64,000 bases of DNA from Alteromonas sp. C1M14 (GCF_018860965.1 NZ_JAHKQF010000011.1:124001-188000), one strand, 5' to 3'; positions 9,674 to 18,834 are shown, numbered from the stretch's first letter. The notes: generated by a model not told the origin, from the sequence alone. Program-made: numbers and translations.

Positions 9674-10504
9674 ATGACGGTGGCATCCGCTGAAAAAGTC
9701 GATAGAGAATATACCTATAGTCAGGACGACTTTGAACGGGTGCGAGCCACGGTATTTAAGATTGCCGGTATACGCCTACAAGATTCGAAAGTTACCATGG
9801 TGTATAGCCGGCTATCAAGACGGCTGCGGGCCCTTGGGTTGAGCTCTTTTCGGGATTACTTGGGCTTGGTCGAACGGGACAAGCCCGAGCAACAAGAATT
9901 TGTGAATGCATTAACCACAAACTTAACGTCATTTTTTCGAGAGCCTCATCATTTTGAGGCCTTGGCATCTTATTTACGTTCCCATCCAGATACCAAAGCC
10001 ATTTGGTGTGCGGCGAGTAGTACAGGCGAAGAGCCTTATTCCATCGCCATGACGGTGGCAGAAATAACAGGCACCTTTTCTTCTGGAATCAAAATTTATG
10101 CTTCGGATATCGACAGTAAAGTATTAGCCACTGCCAAAGCCGGTGTGTATAAAGCCGAGCAAATTGCCAAATTACCTAAAGAGCGTCAAAAGCAGTTCTT
10201 TTACAAGGGAAAAGGTTCCAAGTTAGGCAAGGTGCGCGTGGTGGACGAATTGCGCAAAATGGTGCAATTTAGACAAATTAATTTAACCGATTCAGACTAT
10301 GGCTTTAAAAATACAATGGATGTTATTTTTTGCCGTAACGTGATGATCTATTTTGATAAACCAACACAAAATAAAGTGTTAGCGCGGTTAGTCAGCCATT
10401 TAAACGATGACGGAATGTATATTGCCGGTCATTCCGAGCATTTTTCTTCTGCGTCGAATATTATCCGTCCAGTGGGGAAAACCATTTATAAGCCAGTTAG
10501 GTAA
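9674..10504 (+). CDS. cheR: Chemotaxis protein methyltransferase CheR
   Basis: Transfers methyl groups from S-adenosylmethionine to receptor glutamates during adaptation; 276 residues, normal length. The N-terminal helical domain ends in LTTNLTSFFREPHHF. The methyltransferase domain shows the SAM site IWCAASSTGEEPYSIAM and the CRNVMIYFD motif. ATG 9674 starts one base after the receptor stop, with GGGAG at 9659-9663, so translation is probably coupled; an in-frame start at 9653 would overlap the receptor. The receptor's WESF tail would dock to this enzyme. cheD follows after 11 bases. Confidence 0.95.
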   Translation: MTVASAEKVDREYTYSQDDFERVRATVFKIAGIRLQDSKVTMVYSRLSRRLRALGLSSFRDYLGLVERDKPEQQEFVNALTTNLTSFFREPHHFEALASYLRSHPDTKAIWCAASSTGEEPYSIAMTVAEITGTFSSGIKIYASDIDSKVLATAKAGVYKAEQIAKLPKERQKQFFYKGKGSKLGKVRVVDELRKMVQFRQINLTDSDYGFKNTMDVIFCRNVMIYFDKPTQNKVLARLVSHLNDDGMYIAGHSEHFSSASNIIRPVGKTIYKPVR

Positions 10505-10515
10505 ACGAGGCACTC

Positions 10516-11124
10516 GTGGTCGATCGCGATTTTAATCAACCCGCTTTTTACTACGACAGTCGTTTTGGTCGCGAAGCCACCAAAATTTTGCCGGGGCAGT
10601 ACTATGTTACCCAAGAAGATAAACTTATCGTTACGGTGTTAGGTTCTTGTGTCGCCGCCTGCATTTTCGATCCCATCACGGAAATTGGAGGCATGAATCA
10701 TTTCATGTTGCCCAGTAATAAATCGGTTTGTAAAAATGCGTCTCATGCACACCGTTACGGTATTCATGCCATGGAAGTGTTAATTAACGATTGTTTACGC
10801 CTTGGCGCAGAAAGAAAGCGATTAGTAGCCAAAGTATTTGGCGGCGCGAAAGTCTTACCCGGCTTTGTACAAAATGACATTGGTGCCACCAACACAACCT
10901 TTGTGCTCGACTTCCTAAAAACAGAAAATATTCCTATTCTTAGCAGTGACTTAATGAAAACCTACGCCCGTAAAGTGTATTTCACGCCATCAGATGGCTC
11001 GGTGCTGATGAAGCGAATACGCACTGTAAACAACAGCACCATCACCGAGCGTGAAGCCGAGTTGGCAATGCGCATCAATGTTGACGCGCAAGCCTCAGGC
11101 AGTATCGATTTGTTTGATGACTAG
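10516..11124 (+). CDS. cheD: Chemoreceptor glutamine deamidase CheD
   Basis: Deamidates receptor glutamines to glutamates so they can be methylated; 202 residues, slightly longer than the typical 160-200. The Thr-Cys-His active-site segment is visible in VTVLGSCVAACIFD and IGGMNHFMLP, followed by HRYGIHAMEVLI and the KVFGGAKVL motif. The start is GTG 10516, with GAGG at 10506-10509 six bases upstream. It ends the cheW-receptor-cheR-cheD run; the next gene is convergent. The methylesterase cheB, usual in such clusters, is not present here. Confidence 0.93.
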   Translation: MVDRDFNQPAFYYDSRFGREATKILPGQYYVTQEDKLIVTVLGSCVAACIFDPITEIGGMNHFMLPSNKSVCKNASHAHRYGIHAMEVLINDCLRLGAERKRLVAKVFGGAKVLPGFVQNDIGATNTTFVLDFLKTENIPILSSDLMKTYARKVYFTPSDGSVLMKRIRTVNNSTITEREAELAMRINVDAQASGSIDLFDD

Positions 11125-11142
11125 TTGGCAGAAAATTTTGCC

Positions 11143-12306
11143 CTACAGGCTTTGTAAAAACTGACCAATACGGGCTATGCCTTCGTCCAATTCATGTTCG
11201 GCGGCGGCAAAAGATAAACGCACGTAGTGATCCCCTGTGGCTTCGCCAAAGTCGTTGCCGGGGGTCAACGCCACAAATTGTTGCTGTAATAATTGTTCAC
11301 AAAAGGCCATTGCTGTTAACCCTGTTTGGGTCACATTAATATAAACATAAAATGCGCCATCTGGTTTTACATCCACACTGAGGCCAATTTTTTCCAAACC
11401 CGCCAGTACTCGGTGGCGGCGATGAATGAGTATGTCTCTTCGGCGCTCGCACACTGTGAGGGTTTCAGGTGTAAAACAGGCTAATGCTGCATGCTGGGCA
11501 GGCGTAGATGGGCAGATATACAGATTCTGCGCCAAACGCTCCATGATGGGGATCATTTCATCCGGCACAACGCACCAACCTAACCGCCATCCGGTCATAC
11601 CAAAATATTTTGAAAAGCTGTTAATCACAATGGCGTCTTTGTCATACGCTAGTGCGGTATGCGGTACTTGGCCATGACTCAAGTTTAAGTAGATTTCATC
11701 TACAATACGCCAAGCCCCTTTGGTTTTTGCAAAGTTAAGAATGGCGTCCATATCTTGGGGCAGTACTGAGGTGCCGGTAGGATTAGATGGGGACGCAAGC
11801 ATTACCCCTTTAATGGTGTCATCCCAGTTGGCTTGCACGCTTTGTGCACTTAATTGGAAACGGGTTTTCGCATTGGTCGTTACGCTTGCAAGCTCGCCGC
11901 CAAAGCAGCGTATAAACTGACGATTACAGGGGTACGCAGGATCGGCCAGCATTACTTTGTCGCCGTCATTTATTAAGGCTGCGCAAACCAGTAATAGTGC
12001 TGCAGACGCACCGGCGGTTACGACTACATTAATGGGGTTAACGGTGACTTGGTGGCGTAACTGATAAAAATTGGCAATAGCCTCTCTTAATGCAGGCAAG
12101 CCCAGCGCTGAGGTATAGGGTAAGTCGCCATGCTTAACGATTTCTTGCATGGCCTCGGCTACCGGAGGAGGAGCGCCAAAGTCAGGTTCTCCAATATTAA
12201 GCCTGATAACAGGGTGGCCCTGTTTTTCCAATGCGCTCGCTTTTTCGGAAAAAGCCATGGCGTAAAAAGGCGTAATCGCCTGTGCTCTATGGGAAAATGT
12301 AATCAC
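11143..12306 (-). CDS. Pyridoxal-phosphate-dependent aminotransferase, class I/II
   Basis: Fold-type I aminotransferase of about 387 residues, cytoplasmic. The N-terminal substrate segment RLNIGEPDFGAP, the cofactor-binding ASPSNPTGT, and the Schiff-base lysine in INSFSKYFGMTGWRLGW are all intact. The family includes aspartate and aromatic aminotransferases, and the amino donor cannot be assigned. I prefer GTG at 12306, giving the N-terminus MITFSHRAQAITPF; an upstream ATG at 12354 lacks a ribosome site. It converges on cheD with an 18-base gap and is not obviously linked to neighbours. Confidence 0.88.
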   Translation of the reverse strand: MITFSHRAQAITPFYAMAFSEKASALEKQGHPVIRLNIGEPDFGAPPPVAEAMQEIVKHGDLPYTSALGLPALREAIANFYQLRHQVTVNPINVVVTAGASAALLLVCAALINDGDKVMLADPAYPCNRQFIRCFGGELASVTTNAKTRFQLSAQSVQANWDDTIKGVMLASPSNPTGTSVLPQDMDAILNFAKTKGAWRIVDEIYLNLSHGQVPHTALAYDKDAIVINSFSKYFGMTGWRLGWCVVPDEMIPIMERLAQNLYICPSTPAQHAALACFTPETLTVCERRRDILIHRRHRVLAGLEKIGLSVDVKPDGAFYVYINVTQTGLTAMAFCEQLLQQQFVALTPGNDFGEATGDHYVRLSFAAAEHELDEGIARIGQFLQSL

Positions 12307-12416
12307 TACAACGGTCTCACAATAAATGAGGCGTAATGATACCAGCGTCATCATAGATAATCAGCCACAGACGTGACTTAAACCCCATTAAACCAATAAA
12401 GCAGAGGGGAGTTAGG

Positions 12417-13085
12417 TTAACGAATCAATATGTCTGCTAAATGTTGGATGTCCGTTACCGTAATATCTGCGGGAATGCCTAAGGGATATTCCATTTTTCC
12501 TGGCCGGGTAACAAAAGCGCTTTGTAAGCCAGCGGCTTTGGCACCACTGGTATCCCAGCCGTGGGCAGCCACCATCATGGTTTCGTCAGGTTTAGCTTCA
12601 GTTTGGTTACAAGCCCAATGATATACCGAAGGGCTAGGTTTGTATTTTCGTATGGATTCAACACTCAGAATGTAATTAAAAAAAGTACTGATTTTGGCGT
12701 TATCCAGTTGCTTTGTTAGGCCTGACTTGGAAGAGTTTGATAAGGCAACGAGGGTAAAACCGGCCTCTTTAAGTTGGCTTAAGCCTTTAATTACATCGTC
12801 ATGGGGAGGGATGCTGGTCATCGCAGGTACAATATGTGAACGTGCGGTATTCAAATCGAGGGCAATCCCCTGGGAATGACCTACCATCACCATGGCCGCG
12901 GCCCCGATGTCACTGAAATCATGAAATCGCTCACACGTTGTTTCTACCAACGAATAATGCAGCAAGGTTGAAAACCATAACGGTACCAGCGCATCGCTTC
13001 CCAATGCATCGGCAACGGCGGATTTTACCTCGTCCATATCTAACAGAGTTTCATTTATATCGAAAATAAGCGTCTTCGGGGTCAT
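12417..13085 (-). CDS. HAD-superfamily hydrolase, haloacid dehalogenase type II-like
   Basis: Cytoplasmic hydrolase of 222 residues, the length of L-2-haloacid dehalogenases. Motif I is LIFDINETLLD with the nucleophile Asp and the N/T pattern of type II dehalogenases; motif II is ALSNSSKSG; motif III Lys lies in RKYKPSPSVYHWA; motif IV is AAHGWDTSGAKAAG. The family members hydrolyse 2-haloacids, but many relatives act as general phosphatases or have unknown substrates. There is no operon partner: gaps of about 80-110 bases separate it from both neighbours. Fold certain, substrate unknown. Confidence 0.85.
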   Translation of the reverse strand: MTPKTLIFDINETLLDMDEVKSAVADALGSDALVPLWFSTLLHYSLVETTCERFHDFSDIGAAAMVMVGHSQGIALDLNTARSHIVPAMTSIPPHDDVIKGLSQLKEAGFTLVALSNSSKSGLTKQLDNAKISTFFNYILSVESIRKYKPSPSVYHWACNQTEAKPDETMMVAAHGWDTSGAKAAGLQSAFVTRPGKMEYPLGIPADITVTDIQHLADILIR

Positions 13086-13168
13086 GCCATATACCTACTG
13101 AATTATCGCGTTGTTACCTGCTGTTATTACGGCGTGTCATACCCATTAGATCCATCAATATACATCAT

Positions 13169-13639
13169 TTAAATAAATTTGGTCATATCGGGGTGGGCCA
13201 CTTCTATCCATTGCTTTAACGAGGGCTCATCAATAAAACTAAAATCGGCAAAATCAAAACCCGGCGCCACACTACAGCCAACAAAGCTGTATTCTCCGGT
13301 GGACTCAGCGGCCTGAAAATCCCCTGCAGGCACCACGGCGGCAAAATCGTGGGATTCTCCACCGAGCCGTTGTTCACGTAGTTGTTGCTGGTGAATATGG
13401 TACAACCTCAACGGCGCTCCGGCGTAATGGCTCCAAACTTCATCGTGCAGAACTCGGTGAAAGCGACTGACTTGGCCGGCCAATAACAAAAAGTATATAT
13501 GCGTAATTGCTGGACGACTCAAGCTATGAACCGGTGAGTTAACTTCTTGTTCAGAACGATGGATCTGCCGATAGTACCCACCCTCAGGATGAGGTTGCAG
13601 TTCCAACTTATCGATAAGGGGGTGAGGGGCTTTGCTCAT
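13169..13639 (-). CDS. DUF985 family cupin protein
   Basis: Single-domain cupin of about 156 residues. The family signature LELQPHPEGGYYRQIHRS lies near the N-terminus, followed by beta-barrel segments THIYFLLL, FHRVLHDEVWSHYAGAPL and the late VGCSVAPGFDFADFSF. Family members are small cytoplasmic proteins with a probable ligand or sugar-binding barrel; no reaction is established to my knowledge. I prefer ATG 13639, which places the signature at the usual distance; an upstream ATG at 13663 is possible and neither has a strong ribosome site. It diverges from acnA. Confidence 0.85.
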   Translation of the reverse strand: MSKAPHPLIDKLELQPHPEGGYYRQIHRSEQEVNSPVHSLSRPAITHIYFLLLAGQVSRFHRVLHDEVWSHYAGAPLRLYHIHQQQLREQRLGGESHDFAAVVPAGDFQAAESTGEYSFVGCSVAPGFDFADFSFIDEPSLKQWIEVAHPDMTKFI

Positions 13640-13743
13640 GGGTGTTTTAACTTTGTGAAACATAGTATACCAGCATAACGGTTACGTTAAAAAAATGCAG
13701 CTTTTTTGTTAAGTAAATAGCCAAAATAACCTTACATTATTAA

Positions 13744-13811
13744 GGTGAACTATTTCACCATGGTCACCCGTATGTATGCGTAATCATTTATTCTTAAACT
13801 GACTGGTCAGT
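13744..13811 (+). promoter_or_regulatory. Two inverted repeats in the acnA leader
   Basis: GGTGAA (13744-13749) and TTCACC (13754-13759) form one dyad around CTAT. ACTGAC (13798-13803) and GTCAGT (13806-13811) form a second around TG, ten bases before the ribosome site of acnA. Both are candidate operators. The second shares the GGTCAGT core with a dyad upstream of the phaC operon at 39995. The regulator is unknown. Confidence 0.4.
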
Positions 13812-13838
13812 CTAGGAACAGGAAGGAAAAGTGTGCAT

Positions 13839-16556
13839 ATGAAATACCGTCAACTTACTGAAATAGAAGCTGCTGGCAATGCTTATCAAGCGGTCAGTTT
13901 TGACAAAATTGCTGAGCAATTCGACTTAGAACGTTTGCCCTTCTGTATTAAAATTCTCCTTGAAAATCTTATCCGTCATGAGGATAAGGAGTTTGTCACC
14001 AGTGAAGATATTGAAGCCGTGGCGAAGTGGGATACCAACGATAAGACTCAACATGAAATTGCCTTCGTGCCGGCCCGCGTAATTTTACAAGATTTCACCG
14101 GTGTGCCCGCTATAGTAGATCTAGCCGCCATGCGCGATGCCGTGAATCGGTTAGGTGGGAAAGCCGAGGCGATCAACCCGCTAAACCCAGTGGAGTTGGT
14201 TATCGACCACTCGGTAATGGTCGATTATTTTGCCTCCGACGAAGCCTTTAAGAAAAACACAGACATCGAGATAGAACGAAACCAAGAACGTTACCAGTTT
14301 CTTAAGTGGGGCCAGTCTTCTTTTGATAACTTCAAAGTGGTTCCCCCAGGTCGAGGAATTGTCCATCAGGTTAACTTAGAATACTTGGCCCGCTGTGCAT
14401 TTACCCTTGAAAAAGACGGTGAAAAATGGGTTTACCCCGATACCCTAGTTGGCACCGATTCCCATACCACCATGATTAATGGGCTTGGCGTACTAGGCTG
14501 GGGTGTGGGTGGTATCGAGGCGGAAGCGGCCATGCTAGGACAGCCGGTTACCATGGTGCGCCCCTCGGTAGTAGGGTTCAAACTAGACGGTAAATTGGCA
14601 GCCGGCGTGACCGCCACCGATATGGTGTTAACCATAACCGAGCAGCTTCGCGCTCATGGTGTTGTCGGTAAATTTGTCGAGTTTTACGGGCCGGGAATTA
14701 AGCACCTTACTACCGCCGATAGAGCCACTATTGCCAATATGGCTCCGGAATACGGTGCTACTTGCGGTATTTTCCCCGTGGACGATGTGGCTTTAGATTA
14801 TCTGCGCCTCACAGGTCGAGATGAATCCCATATCGCTTTAGTTGAAACGTACGCTAAAGCAGCAGGGTTATGGCACGACGATCACTCAAAAGACGCGGTA
14901 TATCATGAAACCCTAGAGCTGGATTTAGGCAATGTAGTACCATCATTGGCCGGCCCTAAACGTCCGCAAGATCGCATTGCTTTAGATGAAGCCGCACAGG
15001 CTTTTACCTCATGGTATCAATCGCAAATTGATGTGAAAGTGGTGGAAGAGGAAGCCAAATTCGTCGCTGAAGGCGGCGACATGGCCGAGGTAGATGAAGA
15101 ACAGGATTCATACGTTGAGTTTAATGGCGACAAATTTAATTTAGATGACGGCGCTATTGTTATTGCCGCTATTACCAGTTGTACCAATACGTCTAATCCG
15201 TCAGTACTGATGAGTGCAGGGTTAGTGGCTAAAAAAGCGGTAGAGCTTGGTTTAACGAGAAAACCCTGGGTTAAAACCTCACTAGCACCTGGTTCACAGG
15301 TGGTTACCCAATATTTAGAAAATGCAGGGCTAATGGCGCCGTTGGAAAAGCTGGGCTTTAACCTAGTAGGCTATGGCTGTACCACCTGTATTGGTAATTC
15401 AGGCCCTTTACCCGAAGCAATTAGCCAAGCGGTGCGAAAAGCCAAGCTTACCGTGACCTCTGTGTTATCGGGGAACCGTAATTTTGAAGGGCGTATTCAC
15501 CCAGATGTAGCGGCCAACTATTTAGCCTCGCCTCCGCTGGTGGTCGCCTATGCCCTCGCGGGGAATATGCGCACCGACATTACCCGTGAGCCCATTGGCA
15601 AAAGTAAAGACGGTAAGCCCGTTTATTTAAAAGATATCTGGCCTACCGAAGAGGAAATCCAAGCGCTGATTAACAGCCATGTGTCGGCTGATTTGTTTAA
15701 GAAAAAATACGCTGATGTATTTAAAGGGAATGACATTTGGAACAACTTAAATATGTCGAAATCGTCGGTCTATGACTGGCCCGATTCTACATACATTAAG
15801 CATCCCCCGTTTTTTGCCAGCATGGAAGATAAGCCCGCGGCGCTGACCAGTATAGAAGGCGCCCGTTGTTTGGTGAAGGTGGGAGACTCTATTACCACCG
15901 ACCATATTTCGCCGGCAGGCTCTATTGCCGCGGACAGCCCCGCTGGAGAGTATCTGCAAGCGCAGGGAGTGACACCTAAAGACTTTAATTCTTATGGTTC
16001 TCGTCGAGGCAATCATGAAGTAATGATGCGGGGTACCTTTGCTAATGTGAGGTTGAAAAATCAATTAGCGCCTGGCACCACAGGCAGCGCGACCACCCAT
16101 TTTCCTAGTGGCGAGGAAATGTCGATTTTCCACGCAGCCATGCGCTACAAAGATGATGCGGTGCCGGCCATTGTGATTGGTGGTAAAGAATACGGAACAG
16201 GTTCAAGTAGAGACTGGGCGGCGAAAGGGCCATCACTGTTGGGGGTAAAAGCCGTACTTGCTGAAAGTTACGAGCGTATTCACCGTTCTAACCTTATTGG
16301 TATGGGTATTTTGCCTTTACAGTTTAAACCTGACGAGAGCGCCGACTCTCTTGGGTTACGGGGTGATGAAAGCTTTGCCATCGAAGGGGTAACAAAAGGT
16401 CAAAAAGAGGTGAACGTGACGGTGACTTCTGATAGCGGCGAAAGCCAGACGTTCGCCATGGATGTGCGCATCGATACGGCCAATGAATTTACCTATTTCG
16501 AGCATGGCGGTATTTTACATTACGTCATTCGAGACTACCTTAAAAAGTCTGCGTAA
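13839..16556 (+). CDS. acnA: Aconitate hydratase A
   Basis: Interconverts citrate and isocitrate in the TCA and glyoxylate cycles; cytoplasmic 4Fe-4S enzyme of about 905 residues, typical of the AcnA/IRP type rather than AcnB. Cluster ligands are the Cys in AITSCTNTSNPSVL and the pair in YGCTTCIGNSGPLPE. The swivelling C-terminal domain shows GDSITTDHISPAGSI and the active-site GTGSSRDWAAKG. The start is either ATG 13839 or GTG 13833: AAGGA near 13823-13827 lies 11 or 5 bases upstream, so both are possible. It ends at a strong shared terminator. No defect seen. Confidence 0.97.
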   Translation: MKYRQLTEIEAAGNAYQAVSFDKIAEQFDLERLPFCIKILLENLIRHEDKEFVTSEDIEAVAKWDTNDKTQHEIAFVPARVILQDFTGVPAIVDLAAMRDAVNRLGGKAEAINPLNPVELVIDHSVMVDYFASDEAFKKNTDIEIERNQERYQFLKWGQSSFDNFKVVPPGRGIVHQVNLEYLARCAFTLEKDGEKWVYPDTLVGTDSHTTMINGLGVLGWGVGGIEAEAAMLGQPVTMVRPSVVGFKLDGKLAAGVTATDMVLTITEQLRAHGVVGKFVEFYGPGIKHLTTADRATIANMAPEYGATCGIFPVDDVALDYLRLTGRDESHIALVETYAKAAGLWHDDHSKDAVYHETLELDLGNVVPSLAGPKRPQDRIALDEAAQAFTSWYQSQIDVKVVEEEAKFVAEGGDMAEVDEEQDSYVEFNGDKFNLDDGAIVIAAITSCTNTSNPSVLMSAGLVAKKAVELGLTRKPWVKTSLAPGSQVVTQYLENAGLMAPLEKLGFNLVGYGCTTCIGNSGPLPEAISQAVRKAKLTVTSVLSGNRNFEGRIHPDVAANYLASPPLVVAYALAGNMRTDITREPIGKSKDGKPVYLKDIWPTEEEIQALINSHVSADLFKKKYADVFKGNDIWNNLNMSKSSVYDWPDSTYIKHPPFFASMEDKPAALTSIEGARCLVKVGDSITTDHISPAGSIAADSPAGEYLQAQGVTPKDFNSYGSRRGNHEVMMRGTFANVRLKNQLAPGTTGSATTHFPSGEEMSIFHAAMRYKDDAVPAIVIGGKEYGTGSSRDWAAKGPSLLGVKAVLAESYERIHRSNLIGMGILPLQFKPDESADSLGLRGDESFAIEGVTKGQKEVNVTVTSDSGESQTFAMDVRIDTANEFTYFEHGGILHYVIRDYLKKSA

Positions 16557-16576
16557 ACGCAACCATAACACTAACC

Positions 16577-16606
16577 AAAACGCCCGTTTTTAACGGGCGT
16601 TTTTTA
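16577..16606. terminator. Bidirectional terminator between acnA and the TIM-barrel gene
   Basis: CGCCCGTT (16581-16588) pairs perfectly with AACGGGCG (16592-16599) around TTT. It is flanked by AAAA on one side and TTTTTT on the other, so it can end acnA on the plus strand and the gene ending at 16611 on the minus strand. Confidence 0.85.
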
Positions 16607-16610
16607 TTGC

Positions 16611-17501
16611 TTATTTAAGCAGTGCTGATACCGCTTTAAAGCCTTGTTGCAGGGTTTGGATGGCGTCATCCGTTGTATCCCTTTCTACAAAATAGTGCTC
16701 AGCCCCCGCGAGTTTGGCATTTTTGAAAATAGAGGCGAAGTTGATGGTGCCAGTGCCGACATCGGCAAATTGTCCATCCACGTCCATGTCTTTTACGTGC
16801 CAAAGCTTAAAACGATAGGGGTATTTTTTAAAATAACTGATGGGGTCTTTTTGGGCTTTTATCATCCAATAAAGATCTATCTCCATGGTCATGTTTTGTT
16901 CTTGTACTTCGTTAAGCAAAATATCGTATGGCTCTACGCCATCCACTTTTTGAAATTCAAAATAGTGGTTATGATATGCCAGCGTCAGCCCTTCACTGTT
17001 GCATATCTCTCCCCATTGATTACATTCCTCAGCCAGCTGTTTGTAGACATCTATGGACGAGCCTCGCTGGGCTTCAGTTAAGTACGGGATCACCAAGTAT
17101 TTGTGGCCCACTTCCTGTGCGGTGTCGATAAGCCTGTGAATACCGCCGCGTCGTAAGGCATCTAAAGAAATATGGCTTGATGGCGCAGAAAGGCCCTCAC
17201 CATCGATAATCTTACGCAGTTCGCGGGGAGAATGGCCATAATACCCCGCAAACTCCAGCTCTTTATACCCTTGTGCGGCCACTAATTTAAGCACCGCAGG
17301 CACATTCTCGGCCATCATATCGCGAAGGGTATAAAGCTGTATGCCCACCCGTATTTCTCGCTTGGCCTGTGCTAGGCCAACACTGGGAAAAGCCGCAAGA
17401 GCAAGCCCAGCCGCACCCAACTTCATAAATTGGCGGCGCTTGGCAATGGGATGACGCTGCGTCGCCGAAAGCGAATTAAGCCGAATACTTTTATTTCCCA
17501 T
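16611..17501 (-). CDS. Tat-exported sugar phosphate isomerase/epimerase-like TIM-barrel protein
   Basis: Xylose-isomerase-like (AP endonuclease 2 fold) protein of 296 residues with an N-terminal twin-arginine signal: KRRQFMKLG followed by a hydrophobic stretch ending AQA, so mature protein is probably periplasmic. The barrel starts at VGIQLYTLRD; likely metal ligands lie in KELEFAGYYG, LAYHNHYFEF, TMEIDLYWM, LWHVKDMD and EHYFVERD. Similar proteins are annotated as sugar phosphate isomerases/epimerases, but a periplasmic location makes a phosphorylated substrate unlikely. Divergent from the DMT permease gene. Fold and export signal are visible; substrate unknown. Confidence 0.87.
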   Translation of the reverse strand: MGNKSIRLNSLSATQRHPIAKRRQFMKLGAAGLALAAFPSVGLAQAKREIRVGIQLYTLRDMMAENVPAVLKLVAAQGYKELEFAGYYGHSPRELRKIIDGEGLSAPSSHISLDALRRGGIHRLIDTAQEVGHKYLVIPYLTEAQRGSSIDVYKQLAEECNQWGEICNSEGLTLAYHNHYFEFQKVDGVEPYDILLNEVQEQNMTMEIDLYWMIKAQKDPISYFKKYPYRFKLWHVKDMDVDGQFADVGTGTINFASIFKNAKLAGAEHYFVERDTTDDAIQTLQQGFKAVSALLK

Positions 17502-17794
17502 TCGTCTCTCCTAATTGATGTGCCTAGCCGGTCAGTGAGCTTCCCGGGAGTAAACCTAGTGTAGTTAATTCGGTGCGTTAGAGTTTTTTTCTTTCTACGC
17601 GAGGCATTGGGCAAAGCACTGTGTGATGGCATTATCTTACCACTGAATACGCCCATAAGCAGGTGTGGTGTTTGTAACGTATGGGTAAATAACAGAACGT
17701 AACGAGAATATCTAAAGGCTTAGCATAGAATACGTGCTACCGGCCCTCGCTTTCTGGTAGCATTCCGGTTTTCCAAATTAACATCAAGACAATT

Positions 17795-18667
17795 ATGATC
17801 GGCGAACTAGCTGCTCTTTCTACTGCGCTGTGTTGGGCCATTGCGGCGCGCTTATTCCGTCAGGCCGGTGGCGGTTTCTCTGCCCTTTGTATGAACTTGT
17901 GGAAAGGGGTCGTCACACTTATTCTACTTGGCCTCATATGTGTGTTTTTTGTGCCTACATCATCATTGCCCGTGAGTGCCTATGGTTGGTTATTGTTAAG
18001 TGGCGTGATTGGTATTGGCGTGGGTGATACCTGTTTCTTTTTAGCCTTAAAGCGTATTGGCGACAGCCAGTCGGTGTTGGTCACAGAAACACTGGCTCCC
18101 ATTTTTGCTGCCTTGTTAGCCATGGCGTGGATTGCCGAATGGTTAAATGCATGGCAATGGGTAGGGGTGGCGGTGGTTATTTTGTCCGTTGATATGGTGA
18201 TCAAATCTACCCGCAAGACATCACCTCATATTGTACCTTCTACCGGTTATTTGTTCGCATCTGGGGCCGCAGTGTGTCAGGCGGTAGGAGCGGTTATTAG
18301 TCGCGATATTCTTACCCGCTATGAGATGGCTGCTACCGAGGCGGCGTGTTGGCGACTCGCCGGCGGCATTGTTATCGTCGTTTTGTTGATGGGTTTACGA
18401 CGTGAATCTTGGTTGCCTAAGCACAACCCGGGAAAAAAGGTCTGGTGCATGCTTGGCGTTGCCACCTTGCTGGGTACCGTATTTGCCATGTATCTGCAGA
18501 TGCTGGGCTTTGCCAATGCCAAAGCGGGCATAGTGCAAACCCTGATTGCCACTAGTGCCATATTTTCCCTTGGAGTGGCTGCACTAATGGGCGATAAAAT
18601 TCACCGTAGCACGGTCGTGTGGTCTCTGGTTGCGTTAGCGGGCGTGACGATTTTAGTGGTGAGCTAG
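17795..18667 (+). CDS. DMT (EamA) family transporter
   Basis: Inner-membrane permease of 290 residues with about ten hydrophobic helices in two EamA repeats (about residues 1-135 and 150-288). Repeat features include TALCWAIAARLFRQAG, GVGDTCFFLALKRIGDSQSV near the end of the first repeat, and FANAKAGIVQTLIATSAIFS in the second. Family members export or import amino acids and other small metabolites; substrate cannot be inferred here. It stands alone, 167 bases before the rpsF start. No clear ribosome site precedes the ATG. Confidence 0.88.
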   Translation: MIGELAALSTALCWAIAARLFRQAGGGFSALCMNLWKGVVTLILLGLICVFFVPTSSLPVSAYGWLLLSGVIGIGVGDTCFFLALKRIGDSQSVLVTETLAPIFAALLAMAWIAEWLNAWQWVGVAVVILSVDMVIKSTRKTSPHIVPSTGYLFASGAAVCQAVGAVISRDILTRYEMAATEAACWRLAGGIVIVVLLMGLRRESWLPKHNPGKKVWCMLGVATLLGTVFAMYLQMLGFANAKAGIVQTLIATSAIFSLGVAALMGDKIHRSTVVWSLVALAGVTILVVS

Positions 18668-18718
18668 TCAGCCCGTTATCGGCTTTTCTGTTACGGTAAA
18701 AATACTGGCTGTAATTGC

Positions 18719-18747
18719 TTGTGTAGTGAACAATTGATCTATATAAT
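18719..18747 (+). promoter_or_regulatory. Sigma-70 promoter of the rpsF operon
   Basis: A perfect -10 TATAAT at 18742-18747 with TTGTGT at 18719-18724, spaced 17 bases, followed by a GC-rich discriminator GCGCGCCC as in growth-rate-controlled promoters. It lies 88 bases before the rpsF start codon. Confidence 0.75.
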
Positions 18748-18754
18748 GCGCGCC

Positions 18755-18834
18755 CTTACAGCTATCTCACTTAAGTTCCTTGTCTCCATACAGTCTGGCT
18801 GTACTGTCGAGGCTACAACCGTAAGGAGCGTGTA
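18755..18834 (+). promoter_or_regulatory. Candidate ribosomal-protein leader upstream of rpsF
   Basis: The roughly 80-base leader contains a hairpin with arms ACAGT (18790-18794) and ACTGT (18803-18807) followed by CGAGGC and the ribosome site AAGGAG at 18823-18828. Many bacteria have an S6:S18-binding leader here, so this is a reasonable candidate, but I could not verify its conserved core. Confidence 0.3.
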
